Shown here: positions 1-11,633 of the stretch, piece after piece
How the letters are laid out: each line of letters starts with the position of its first letter
Numbering within the stretch: position 1 is the first letter of the stretch
Source of the DNA: Thamnidium elegans
Lineage: Eukaryota; Mucoromycota; Mucoromycetes; Mucorales; Mucoraceae
Assembly (NCBI GenBank): GCA_025201345.1
Contig: JAIXMG010000042.1
Coordinates: 62,001-126,000, forward strand
Length of the DNA: 64,000 nt
Reading direction: 5' to 3'
Position numbers and translations under genes: made by a program
Notes under the pieces: model-generated
Databases searched by the model: none
What the model saw: the letters and a program-made list of their open reading frames with translations, nothing else
What the model was told of the DNA's origin: nothing

Positions 1-787
1 TCACAATTATGGTAACATTTTTTTTTTTTTTTTTTTTTTTTTTTGGGGAAATGAATATTGATATAATACAATAGGGCCAAGTTCTTGATAGTGTATTTAG
101 AGCGAAAAACCCTATACTGGTTATGTTAATGACTTGTAAGCTATAAAAAAAAAATCCTATTATTTATTATTTTTATTAAAGTATTTCCCAATTAGTCACA
201 TTAATTTTTCTGAGTTCATGTGAAACAGTTTATAATAAGTCTGACTGGTCTTTTGGAGGAATGGTAAAAATATATAGAAACAAAAAGGAGTTAAATATTT
301 ACATCTATATAGTTCCCTAGTGTATTTTTATCAACAGCATTTTCTACATTATTTATTGGTGTGTTGGGAACACGATTTGCGATGAATGAACATCATTTTT
401 GGGTGCCAGAACTATTTATACCAACCGTGGGTTTATTATTAGGTATCACAGCAGGTGGGATGGCAGTAGGAATATCAAGTTGTTTGACAAGAGTAGGACA
501 ACAGACTGATCAAATAGAAACATACCTTAGTTTTGGAGCTAGTCGATGGGAAGCGGGAAAAGCCGTTGCAATTGAAGCTATTCGGGTTGCCATGTTACCC
601 ACAATAAATCAAATGTCGGTCATTGGACTTATTACTATACCAGGAGCCATGAGTGGTCAAATTTTGGGTGGTGGATCCATTATGAATGCTGTACGGTATC
701 AACAAATTATTACTTTTATGGTATCCGCTACAACTAGTTTAGGGGTTTTATCAGTAGTTTATGTGAGTACAGACATACATTTTATTT

Positions 788-818
<31 letters not shown>

Positions 819-1007
819 GCTAATGGATTTATATAGTATTGTATTCATCATTTGATTGATAAAAAACATCGGTTAAGACCAGAAAGAGTACACAAGTATA
901 AAGCTAACGTGTTTAGAGATATCAAGTTTTTATTTGTTGGTGTTTACAGTGAATTATTCCAAAGACAAGAGTATTTAGTGGATGAAAATACACCTTTAAT
1001 TAGATAA
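1..1007 (+). CDS. FetB/UPF0014-like metal export permease, 5' partial
   Basis: This is a multi-pass membrane protein of the UPF0014 family, which includes bacterial FetB (iron export) and plant STAR2/ALS3. Visible exons are 1-11, 75-135, 196-263, 321-762 and 837-1007; the N terminus lies left of the window. Successive exons read as TIM, then GQVLDSVFRAKNP, then CETVYNKSDWSFGGM, then a long hydrophobic core with SFGASRWEA and ALPT-like segments and the family motif GAMSGQILGG. The last exon gives a basic tail ending ENTPLIR. The splice from 263 to 321 is one base out of phase: the upstream exon ends in phase 0 but the downstream frame needs two leftover bases. The family is best known from bacteria and plants, but the introns show this copy is a resident nuclear gene. 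The substrate cannot be told from sequence. Confidence 0.75.
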
Positions 1008-1293
1008 CAAAAAAGTCAGCTGGTCATATTATAAATAGCATTAAAGTAGTTAATTCTCCCCCTTTTTTTTTCTCTCTTTTTTTTCCTTTTTCTTTCTTTA
1101 TCCATATTATTCAAGTAAGTTAATAATCCTTTTTTTTTTTATATACATATATATATATTATTATTTTTTATTAAAGCGAAAAAAAAATAAAAATAAAAAA
1201 AGATATAAGAAAAAAAGATAAAAACACCTTTCCCTCCCCTTCCAAAAAAAAAAAAATACAAAAAAAAAAAAAAAAAAAAAAAAAAAATAGATA

Positions 1294-2185
1294 ATGACTA
1301 CACCATGTTTAACTCGTCAAAATGCATTTTTATTAGAAGAAAATGAGCGATTAACACCTCTTGATTTGGTATGTTTATTATTTTAAAAACTTATAAAGCT
1401 AAAGCGAATAACAATAATATTAGTTTTGCGGAATATGTCTGGAATCAAACGATCAAGTATTAATCAAACCTTGTACTTGTATTGTACGAAATAAGCCATA
1501 GTTAGTTATAAAAAAACTAGTTGTTTTTTATCAGTTTTTTTTAATTATCAATTAGTTTAGCACACAAAAAGTGCTTTCTCAATTGGTTAGAGAAAAATGG
1601 GCAACCTTTGTACTGTACACGGTGTAAATCGAGATACAGTTTATCGATTGGCCTTACTGTTCGTACCAAATTATTATTTTCGCTTGTTCAATTCGTTTTG
1701 TTTATATTGGCTTATCTTGCCACTCACCTTTATATGTGCCTAAATTTCGAGTCCTTTCTAAAAAGTGATATTCTATCACAATATGGAGAGGATACTTTTG
1801 TTCGAGTTCCAGAAGAGTTTATATTACCTGTAAGTAGTTTCTCTCTCTCTTTTTTTTTTTTTTGTCTTATATATGTGTGTACTGACAGTAAAATATACTA
1901 CTAGACAATTAGTTTAGGGTGCTGGAAGTCATCTTTTCAATCCTTTCGTTTGTTTTTTATTTCGTATTTTTGTTTTGCAGTCATTTTCATCATTTCCTTC
2001 ATACTTTCTTTTCTTGTAACAAATCACTTTTATCCACTTTCTTTGTCCTTGTATTTATATTCGAGAATATATGCTGTCAAAATAAGAAGTTTTACATAAA
2101 TATGCGCTTTTTTTTTTTCTTTGAAAGTTCTTATTTAAATTTTCCCCCTTTCCGCCCATTCTTGAGCTCATTCGTCTGTGTGTAA
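1294..2185 (+). CDS. RING-CH (MARCH-type) membrane E3 ligase candidate
   Basis: Exons are 1294-1368, 1424-1500, 1556-1829 and 1913-2185, joining to 232 residues. A RING-variant zinc finger sits at about residues 26-70: CGICLE, then PCTC, then HKKCFLNW, then CTRC, matching the C4HC3 pattern of RING-CH E3 ubiquitin ligases. It is followed by two hydrophobic stretches (SLVQFVLFILAYLATHLY and the Phe-rich exon 4), as expected for a membrane-bound MARCH-like ligase. The spacing between CTC and the His is nine residues, slightly longer than usual. The last exon is very T-rich, so the true C terminus is uncertain and another intron may be present. The substrate is unknown. Confidence 0.6.
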
Positions 2186-2400
2186 CTGCGAGTCAAACTC
2201 CCAATCTGAACCAAGTTACTTAATAAAGAATAATGTACTCATCTTTATTAAAACCCAATTGAGCCAATAAGACTAGAATACATGAGTAATATTTAACCGC
2301 TATTTTTATTTTCCTTTTTTTTTTTTTTTTCTTTTTCTCTTCATATCTATTAATCTTCTTTTTTTTTTTGTAGGTACCCTTTATATATATACTTTAAACA

Positions 2401-3209
2401 ATGACATATCCACCTTATGACGCTTACTTGTCAAACCTTGACTCACTTGTATTTGACACACCAAGTGAAGTAATTCAATCTGAAAAAGATGTTGCAGATG
2501 AACTTGACTTATGGGTAAAACTATTAACCACTTTTTTTTTTAAAATTTTTTTTCATGGGTGACAAATTAATTTTTTTATTTTTTTTTATTTTAGAGTAAC
2601 GCACAATTTACATTTGATGTAAAGCCAGGTGTAGGAATTTATGATGAAGAAAAGAACAAGAGTCCAGTGACTACAACAGCTTCACAATTTGAATCTGCTT
2701 CTGGTTTGGACCCTGAAACTTATGATACACTTGTCAATTATCTTGATTATGAGTTACCTAGACAACAACAAGTTAAATTAGAACACAAGCCTGCACCTAA
2801 GCGTATTCAACCACGTCCCTTAGCTCCTGCTTTACCTATTCTTTCTCCTGCTGTTCCTACTCGTCAAATCTTGATGCCTAAACCACCTGCCGCTGCTCCT
2901 ACGCCTGTCATGGCTTCTATTGTACCATCTACTCCTAAAAAGACTGTGACTGTAAAGCGTCCTTTACAAGAAGAAGAATTTGATTTCGAAGATAATCAAA
3001 ATCCCGATGAAGATAAACGTCGTCGTAATACAGCTGCTAGTGCTCGTTTCCGCGTGAAGAAGAAGATGAGAGAACAAGCTATGGAACAATCTGTTCGTGA
3101 AATGACAAAGAAATCTGATCACTTACAAGATCGTGTCAATAACCTTGAGACCGAAATCAAATTCCTTCGTAGCTTATTACTAGATAAAGCTGAAAAGAAC
3201 AAGGCTTAA
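2401..3209 (+). CDS. bZIP transcription factor, CYS3/Meab-like
   Basis: Two exons, 2401-2514 and 2595-3209, give 242 residues. The C-terminal basic region reads RRRNTAASARFRVKKKMREQ and is followed by a leucine-zipper heptad pattern (about residues 175-235). RRNTAASARFR is typical of fungal bZIPs related to CYS3 (sulphur regulation) and Meab. The N-terminal half is acidic and then Pro/Ala-rich, probably an activation region. The start ATG at 2401 is preceded by a long T-run and opens an exon that splices in frame. It is followed by an unusual array of TTCAACAT motifs (3237-3531). The target pathway cannot be fixed from the domain alone. Confidence 0.85.
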
Positions 3210-3236
3210 AACAAAACAAAACCCAACAAACAAAAA

Positions 3237-3531
3237 TTCAACATTTTATAAATATTCAACATACACAAACCCTTTTTCTTTTTTATATATTCAACATAAC
3301 ATTCCCCCCCTTCTCTCTAAAATCTTTCAACATATTTACAAACCCTCCTCCCTCCCTCTAATTCAACATTATATCATTTTCTTTTTTTCCTGTATCATAT
3401 TTTCAACATTAATTTGTACCTGTAATTCAACATTTATTTAAAACAAACAACACCCCCCTCCATTTTTTTTAACTTCTTCCTACCCTAGTTCGACTTAACT
3501 CTAATTCAACATTAGTCAACGCATTCAACAT
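3237..3531 (+). repeat. Nine-copy TTCAACAT array in the bZIP 3' region
   Basis: The octamer TTCAACAT occurs exactly at 3237, 3255, 3290, 3326, 3362, 3402, 3426, 3505 and 3524, all on the bZIP sense strand and within 295 nt downstream of its stop codon. The spacers differ in sequence and length (18-79 nt), so this is not a simple tandem repeat. The arrangement suggests a clustered RNA-protein or small-RNA binding element in the 3' UTR. Confidence 0.75.
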
Positions 3532-3761
3532 GATAACCTAGTCTTTTAATTTTTTTATAACTTAATAAAAAAAAAAAAAATATCTTTTTTTTTTCCTAAC
3601 TCTCTGACTCATTTGATTCCCTTATATCCGTATCCAGTTTCTTCATGCTTAGTAATATCTACTCAGTTCATGTGAAAAAAAAAAGCGGTAAATATATACT
3701 CTCAGTTTCTATCTCAACTGTGTGTATATTTCTTTTTCTTTACACTGGATAAATATACAGA

Positions 3762-5000
3762 ATGACAGATTCATCACAACCTAATATGACCATGGACTTT
3801 CCTTATGGTGCTCAACCAGATATAAGTAAAGTCCCTTTGCTTTTAGAAAGTAGTACATGTCTTCTAATGTAATTCTCTGTTAGTTCGAGCTAATCAAAAA
3901 GATGTCTATTATCAAATGGTATTACAGGAGCAAATGACTAGAGTAGCGCAACAGTTTCTTGGTAACTAAAAGTACATGTACATAGAATACCAAAAGGATT
4001 TAACATAAAAAGTATAGGAGCTAGACGTCAACATCAATGGCAAAAAGAAATTAACACTGTATCCAACTTTTGTTACTATGGCTTAACGACTTTATTGGGT
4101 ACACAAACTTTAGGAGAAGAATACTGTGATCTTGTACAAATCGATCAAAATAATCAAACGTATCCTGGATTAATTGTAAGTATTTTTGTGTGTGGGCATT
4201 TTAGAGAAAGATGGACTTATATAGATATGTAGCGTCGTTTTATGCTTGTTTTTGCTCAAGCGGTTTTACCTTATATATATACCCGTAGCGTATCCCAATT
4301 AAAGAAACAATCACGCCAACCATCGGTTCAATTAGAACCGAAAGGTTTAAAACACAGTGTAATACAGTTTGTAAAGACGCATATAACCATGATTCAAGAG
4401 TTCTTTGTCAAGAATGTAAGACCGGTTCATTTAGCCATTTTTTATTTCTTTGGTGCTTATTATAGTTTTTCAAAACGGTTTACTGGTATTCGTTATGTAA
4501 GTTTTTTTTTTTTTGGGGGAGGGGAAATAAGTGGAGTGTGTAATCTAATGAAATCAAAACAGATATTTACACGTCAATTGGGAGTTCATGAGCAAAGAGT
4601 TGGATATGAAGTCTTGGGTGTTTTGATCACACTTCAATTATTAATTCAAGGTGGATTAGCAGCTCGTAAACGAATTATGAATGCACAATTGGCTAAAGAG
4701 ATTGAAGCTGAGAAAGAAAACGAAACTGACGTAGAGGAAAAGAAGATTGTAGAGGAAGATGATTTTGATTTTATGGACTCGGTTGATGAAAAACCGGAGC
4801 AAGTAGAGTTGACGGATGAACAATTACAAACTTTAAAATGCGCGCTTTGCTTAGAACCACGTACAGTTACGACTACAACGCCCTGTGGGCATTTGTTTTG
4901 CTGGAGTTGTGTAGTAGAATGGTGCCAAAATAAACCAGAGTGTCCGTTATGCCGTAGTAGTGTTAATATATCGCATCTTGTGCCTCTAAGTAACTTTTAA
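3762..5000 (+). CDS. PEX10: Peroxisome biogenesis factor 10 (RING E3 ligase)
   Basis: Exons are 3762-3825, 3884-3961, 4018-4175, 4233-4496 and 4563-5000, giving 333 residues. The N-terminal Pex2/Pex12-type membrane region begins RANQKDVYYQMVLQEQ and includes LVFAQAVLPYIY. The C-terminal RING finger reads CALC, then TPCGHLFCWSCV, then CPLCR (about residues 275-320). PEX10 sits in the peroxisomal membrane with PEX2 and PEX12 as the ligase that ubiquitinates PEX5 for recycling. The fourth intron (4497-4562) is 66 nt, a multiple of three with no stop, so a retained-intron protein would add 22 residues. The gene starts about 230 bp after the bZIP repeat array. Confidence 0.9.
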
Positions 5001-5681
5001 TCTTAATAAAGTCGGATAATAAATGGACCGTATGTTGTTGTTTTCTGGTTTTTTTTTTTAAAGTATCGGGAATTTGATATCTCCGTCTCGTTAAAATTAT
5101 TTTCGCATATATGTTTACAAAAAGGAGGGTTGGGGTTGGGGTTTCGGTAAAGGTGATTTTCCAGTCTTTTTTATATATATATGTAACATATAGTATCATG
5201 GTTCGCTATCAATTTTAAGAAGAAAAAAATGATACTATGACGAAGAAAGATATGTTCAACGTTTAGAAAGACATTTATCTTGGTTGTTTCTGGTTTTTTT
5301 TTTTTATCATAGTTATAAACTAATTTGATAACTTTCTTTTGTCGCAGAAAATTAAAAAAAAAATTACCCGCGCTCGAGATTTTGTATCACAATGATATCA
5401 TATGCTCCAGTATACTTTTATCTTTAGATAGGTAGTGTATGTGTGTGTAAACTTCAAATAGATATATAAGGAGTACTTTATGGCAGTTATAAGGAGAGGA
5501 ATTGCAATTGCAAATATAATCAGTTTACGAGTTGTCAATTTTTGTAAGCGAAAAATAAAAAAAATAATGCGACATTGAAAAGTGTTCTCCTAAGTGACCC
5601 TAATCTTATGATAAACTATAAATACTATTGTATTTTATTTATCCTTTTTCCCTTCTTCTTCTTCTTTTATACATGTATAAA
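5001..5681. other. Intergenic, no gene seen
   Basis: AT-rich spacer between PEX10 and the Ytp1-like gene. Open frames here are short and compositionally simple. The last 50 nt before the next start are pyrimidine-rich, as upstream of many genes in this window. Confidence 0.6.
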
Positions 5682-7359
5682 ATGGTAAAGTCAATACTTG
5701 CATTAAGTTTATTTTATTACGGTGTTGTATTTGCACAACACCATCATGATATGAAAGATACTGTCCAGCCTGCATTTAACGCTACGGGAGAGGAATCCAT
5801 GTCTTATGCTTTATTACCTGAACATAAAGGATACTTTTATGTTCATGTTATTATGATGATTATAGCATTTTGGATATTAATGCCAATTGGTAAAAAAAAA
5901 AAAAACTATGATATTTTTTTATTTTTTTTTTACTCATCTTTTTTTGATAGGTATTATGCTGGGTATTGCCAGGTCATCTCTTCACGTTCCGGTTCAATTA
6001 TTGTCATTTTGTTTTGCCATGGCAGGGTTCCTATTTGGTAAACTATACGGTCACTCTACACCTCATCTCTACGAATCTAACTCCCACCATACGCTTGGGT
6101 GGATACTGTTCCTGTTTTTAATTATACAAGTGATAGTTGGTATGATAAGAAAAGTAGCCAATGCCATTGGGAAAACCAGTCATTACCAAACCGTAGAGCA
6201 AACAGAAGAGTCTTCTTCTTCGTCTTCTCGTACGAGTGAGGCAAGTAGTGAAACATTGCATATGAGTTCATTTGACTTTGACAAGGAAGCATATAAACCG
6301 GAGGCAGTCACGACACGTCTTTTTAATGCCGTATCACCCTACATTCCTAAACCGATGAAAGATGCATTTGTGACACTTGCGTATAATCCATTCACCAAGG
6401 TCTTTTGTAGATATTATCATATGGTGATGGGTAGAACTTTTATTATTTTAATTTTTATTCAAACCCTTAGTGGATTAATTGTTTATCATGGTGTATGCAG
6501 GTAAAAAAAAAAAAAAAAAAAAAAAGCAATTATAATTTTATTTTATTTTATTTTCTGCTTGCTTATATCAATTAAATGAAGGTCTTGGGAAGTATTAGGT
6601 TGTATTGCACATTTAATTAAAGGCGGTATCTTTTTTTTTTACGGTATTATCACATTTGGCCGGTACTTGGGCGCATTTGCAGATCGAGGCTGGGCTTGGA
6701 ATCAAGTAGACAACGGAGGTTCAAGTTTTGAAATGATTGAATGTGTTTTAATTTTTGTATACGGAATTACCAATACATGGATGGAACATTTTGGTCAAGA
6801 CAGTACATGGACTCATAAAGACTTGGAGCATGCTAGTTTAGCATTTATGTGGTGGTGGTGTGGTCTTATTGGTATATTGGTAGAAAGTAAAAGAATTGCC
6901 AGGTTGTTGCAAAGAACCAGTTCAAGTTATTCTTTAAATCCATTTCCTGCACTGACGGTGCTGATAACTGGTATTTCAATGGGAAATCATCACCAGGATT
7001 CAGAATATTCTAGTAATATTCATTGGATGTGGGGTATTTTGTTATCAAGCGCGGCGGTGTGTCGTTTTATTACTTATATAACGCTGTATCGTAATTTACC
7101 AAAGGATCGTCAACCGACTCGTCCTCCTTCCGAGTTGTTGGGAGCGTTTTTACTCTTGGCCGGTTCCATATTGTTTATGGCCTCTAATTCAGGCACTTTG
7201 GATTGGCTAAAAGAAAATAATGTGGATAGCATGTTCTTGATGAATGTGTGTGTGGCACTTACTTCTATTACCCTTTGCTATGTCACTAGTCTACAAATTC
7301 TTAAAGCTTGGGCTGAAAAAAGAGAAGCATTAAAGAAGCAACTTGATCAGTTCTTCTAA
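5682..7359 (+). CDS. Ytp1-like multi-pass membrane protein (DUF2427 type)
   Basis: Exons are 5682-5889, 5951-6500 and 6582-7359, giving 511 residues. A signal peptide (MVKSILALSLFYYGVVFA) precedes a short His-rich lumenal segment. The N-terminal part has cytochrome-b561-like helices (HVHVIMMI, then HTLGWILFLFL). A low-complexity Ser/Glu linker follows at about residues 165-190, and the C-terminal Ytp1 domain contains CIAHLIKGGIFFFYG, TWTHKDLEHASLAFMWWWCG and later helices. Yeast Ytp1 and relatives are endomembrane or plasma-membrane proteins of unclear function. The ATG at 5682 is preferred over the upstream in-frame codon because it starts the signal peptide. Confidence 0.85.
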
Positions 7360-7655
7360 TAATAAAAATAACTTGTTGCCATAGAAAAAGAAAGGGAAAT
7401 TTTTTTTTTTTTTTTTATATAAAACGTGGAGTCAAAATGTTTAAATTTCTCTGTCTTTCTCTTGCCTTTTTTTTTTCAAATTTTTTTTTTTTTTTTCAAC
7501 TAGCAAAAAAGGGGTGGAAGGGAAACGGTTTATTTTACTTTATATTTCGAGTGGTTTTTTTTTTTCTTTTCTAAAAAGTTTAGTTGAAGTACGCGCGCGC
7601 CCTATTTTTTATTTTAAACAACCTTTACTTTTTTTTTTCTTTCATTATAAAAACA

Positions 7656-10600
7656 ATGTCAGATATTAAACCTGCTCATCGTATTGATTCTACTGTATTG
7701 GCAGACGGTACAACTATTCATATTAACGGTAAATAATAATAATAATAAAAACTTGACATGGAGTATTTTATAATATACTAACGTAAATATAAAGACCATG
7801 TATATTTGGCTCCAGAGCATCTTGGCGAACCCTATTATATTGGAAGAGTTATGGAATTCTGTACTTCATTTAAGAGGAAGGGGCTTCAAGCTCGCATTGC
7901 TTGGTTTAACCGACCTAAAGATGTTATTAATCGAAAGTCTGCTGATCCTTGCCTGCTGGTAGCTACCATGCATTCAGACATCAATCCTGTTTCCTCCATT
8001 CGTGGTAAATGTACTGTCACTCACAAGTACTACGTGCAACACATTGATGAATATCGTAAACAACAAGATAATTTTTACTATAATCAATTATATGATCGAT
8101 ACATACAACGTGTTTATGATGTTGTTCCATGTGAAACAGTACAGAACGTACCCATGGAGACTCTGGAAGCTTTAAAACAAAGATTTCAATTTATTATTGT
8201 AGAGCAAGGTAAAGCCGCTGATCTAACAATTGCTAGAAGAAATTGTTGTGTATGTCAACAATGGTGCCAAAGGTAAAAAAAAAAAAAAAAAAACTTTTTT
8301 GCCCTTTCTTTTTTTTTTTTTTTTTGCGTGCTCATCTTTTTTTTTATATATGTAAATGTAGTGCTGTATCAGTAAAATGTGCAGGATGTCAAAAGAGTTA
8401 TCATATGTCATGCTTAAACCCGCCATTGACTCGTAAACCATCTAAAGGGTTTGCTTGGCAATGTGCTTTCTGTACTCGTCAAGAAGTACTCGCAGACTCA
8501 TCTTCTTCCAATCCTCAAAGTCCAGCCTCTATAGAAACTTTCTCTTCAAAACATCCTTCACCCGATTTAGATCATCCGCCCACAAAAGCCGAGTTGAAAC
8601 GACAAACTCGAGCTACTCGGTCTCAAGTATCCTTAAAACCATCCAGTACACAAGCTCAGCCTGATCGAGAGAAATCAGAACCCAAATTAAAGGTACACAA
8701 TAAAAAGGTACCTAAAAGTAAGTACAGACAATGTACAATAGTCTTTCTTTTTTTCTTTTTTTTTTTGTATGTGTATAACGTTTTTTATACTTATTGCTTG
8801 TTTTGTATTTTTTTTTTTGTTTGCGTAGATCAACAGATAAAGATGACACACATGTGGCCTTTTCGATATTTCGGTGTCAATACGAATATTGGAGATATCC
8901 TTGGTAATATAAGCAACATAGTTAAAATAAAAACGTCACAACTGAAAAATTTTTAAAATAGATGTTGATGATCGTATCTATCCGAGAGCAAAGAGTCGAA
9001 TTGGTGCTAGGTATCAAGCAACTGTACCGGATTGGAATGATGATCAACAATTGTCTCCTATTGCTAGTGATTCATCCTTCAAGTTAAAAAAGAAAAATGA
9101 TCGAAAGATGAAACTTAATTCAAATCATAAAAGATCAGGTATTTTTTTTTTTTTTTGGGTGTATAAAAAAAAAAAAAAAAAGAGATAACTAAAAAAAAAA
9201 AAAAAAAAAAAAAAATGGTTTATCTAGCTGATACAAGTCCAACTGCTGAACCAATGGAAGGTATCATTGAAGAACAACCATCTGAGGTTTCAATGATCCC
9301 GGTAAGAGGTGGAGATGATACAGCCACTTGCCTTTATCGACCTGGGATTCTAGATGATGAACAAAGTAATGTACCCTTTTTTTTTTTTTTTTTTGCAGCT
9401 TAAGTATACTAACATTTTGATATAGTTGACGACTATATGAATAAAGTCAAGGAATTAGGTAATATCCCAGTATCACCACACTCATCCGATTTAATGGATA
9501 AAGCACTTCATGAACTCGAGCTAAGCGATTACCATACCGATCACGCATTTCAAAACATGGAACAATTAAGCAAAAGCGATTTTAAACATTTAGTGCACTG
9601 GACTCAAAAAGAAATCGATGCCTTTGAACAAAGTATACGTGATCACGGACATGATTTAAATTACGCTAAAAACAGTGTACAAACAAAATCTATGGCTGAT
9701 ATCGTAAGGTTCTTTTATCAGTGGAAAAAAACTGATCGCTATGAATTAGTTTATTCTGATTGGACAAAGATATATCGACCAATGTAAAGGAACCCAAAAA
9801 AAAAAAACAATAATAATAATACTAATGTACATTATACATATATATAGGAAAAAGTTTAAAAAGTTTCCTCGTAGTAGTCAAGTAGTAGAAGAAACAGACA
9901 ATGAAATCAATCACATTACAGATAGCGAAGAAGATTCAGATCCAACCATTGTACCCAAATCAACATATAAAAAACCATATCAATGCATGAATTGCCTAAC
10001 TGAAGAATCAAAAATTTGGAGAAGATCACCTTCTGATTTCGATCGTAAACGAAAAGTATTTAACGAAGTCTTGTGTGACGATTGTGGTATTTACTGGCTG
10101 AAATATGCAAAGATAAAGCCTATTGTGGTTGATAAAAAGAGTACAACCAGTAGCAGTAATACTACACCTACTGTTCCTAACATAACTACTTTAAATGTAA
10201 TGGAAGATGATAAGAAACGTAAAAGATCAACTGATATTACTCGAGCTGTTTCATCAAAAAGACCAAGAGATCACGTAAGTTTTATATACTAAAAAAAAAA
10301 AAGATACATAAAAAAAAAACTTATATATGTATATAATTAGTTACGTGTAACATCACCTTTGCATTTTGAAGCTACACCATGCAAAGTATGCTGTAGTACG
10401 ACTCCTAGTGATCGATTATATATTTGTCACGGTTGTGGTATGTCTGTGCACAACGGTAAAGGATATAAACAAATAATACATGTACGAAAAACGCAACAAT
10501 TTATTTATATACATATATATGTATTTTTTTAATAGACTGTTATGGAATTGAAAGTAATATGGAGCAAGCAGGGTGGTTATGTGATCCATGCGATAATAAA

Positions 10601-11519
10601 ATCCACCCGGTCTCATCTTACGTCTACGAATGTGTACTCTGTTTCAAATCAGCTAAAGAAACGCAGCAACCATTAAAACGAACAGCAGGATATAATTGGG
10701 CTCATGTACAATGCGCGACATTCATTCCCGAGATTAAATTTGTGCAGCCTCATTTACTTTCTCCAGTGGAGTATATTGGTTGTGTTGATATTGCAAGATT
10801 AAACGCTACATGTCAATTATGTGAAAATCCTCGAGGAGCGTGTGTCCCTTGCACAGAGTGTAGAAAACCCGTACATGTACAGTGTGCTATTGATCATGAT
10901 TTCAAACTGGCTTTTGAAATGCAACCTAATACCCATAATAGCAATAAGTCTACTAAATATCCAATTGTACCCGCTGGCCTCTTTGGTCCTTCTTCGCCAT
11001 CTGGGCTTATGATTCCGCAAGTTTGGTGTCCTTCTCATAATGTCACTAATCGAAAATTAATTGAACTAAGCAATAGAACTGCAAACGATACCCAACAGGT
11101 AAAAAAAAAAAAAGGGAATGATATATTTATACTTGAAAAACTAATTTTTTTTTTTTTTTGGAAAATATGTTTAGTCGTCTCTTATGACCTATGTTAAAAA
11201 TTACAAATGTATAGCTAAAGGCACTACACCTGCCATGAGACGTTTTAGAGCTTCACGACGCTATCAAAGTAATGATGTACACCGCAAGATGCTTAATCCA
11301 AGGGCAGCAGCTTTAGAAGCGTTATCGATGGAAGATACAGTACAAACGACACCTACTATTACCAAACTAACACTAACTTCTAATTCGCGTCGAACTAGTA
11401 TTAGCAGTACCAAGAAAGGAGTATGTTCAACTGAAGGGTGTCCAGTAAGGCATACACCGATTTGGTGGAATGTTGGTGACAATAAAAAAATTTGCCAACG
11501 TTGTCATCAAAAAATATAA
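7656..11519 (+). CDS. SNT2: SNT2-like BAH-PHD-SANT chromatin factor
   Basis: Eleven exons (7656-7728, 7795-8272, 8362-8717, 8829-8903, 8962-9138, 9228-9365, 9426-9783, 9848-10274, 10341-10455, 10536-11098, 11175-11519) give 1034 residues. In order it has a BAH domain (from DHVYLAPEHLGEPYYIGRV), a PHD finger (CCVCQQWCQ to CAFC), an MWPFRYFG segment, ELM2-like GARYQATVP, a SANT domain (WTQKEIDAFEQSIRDHG), a GATA-like finger (CMNC to CDDC), a second PHD and an extended PHD (CVLC to CHQ). A final Cys4 finger ends the protein. Yeast Snt2 recruits Rpd3-type deacetylase and binds histone H3; that role is inferred from architecture. Most introns start GTAAAA with A-runs. Confidence 0.9.
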
Positions 11520-11633
11520 AAAAAAAAAAAAAAAAACATGTAAATAATATCATATAAAAAAAAAGGGGGGAAGGGAGGAAGAGGGGGAGGATATAAATAA
11601 AATATTGTTTATACACACACATATTTATTATTG

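Noticed and set aside
8223..8441. Minus-strand open frame over SNT2-like exons 2-3
   Set aside because: Reads across the poly-A/T intron and has no protein character; the plus-strand PHD finger explains it.
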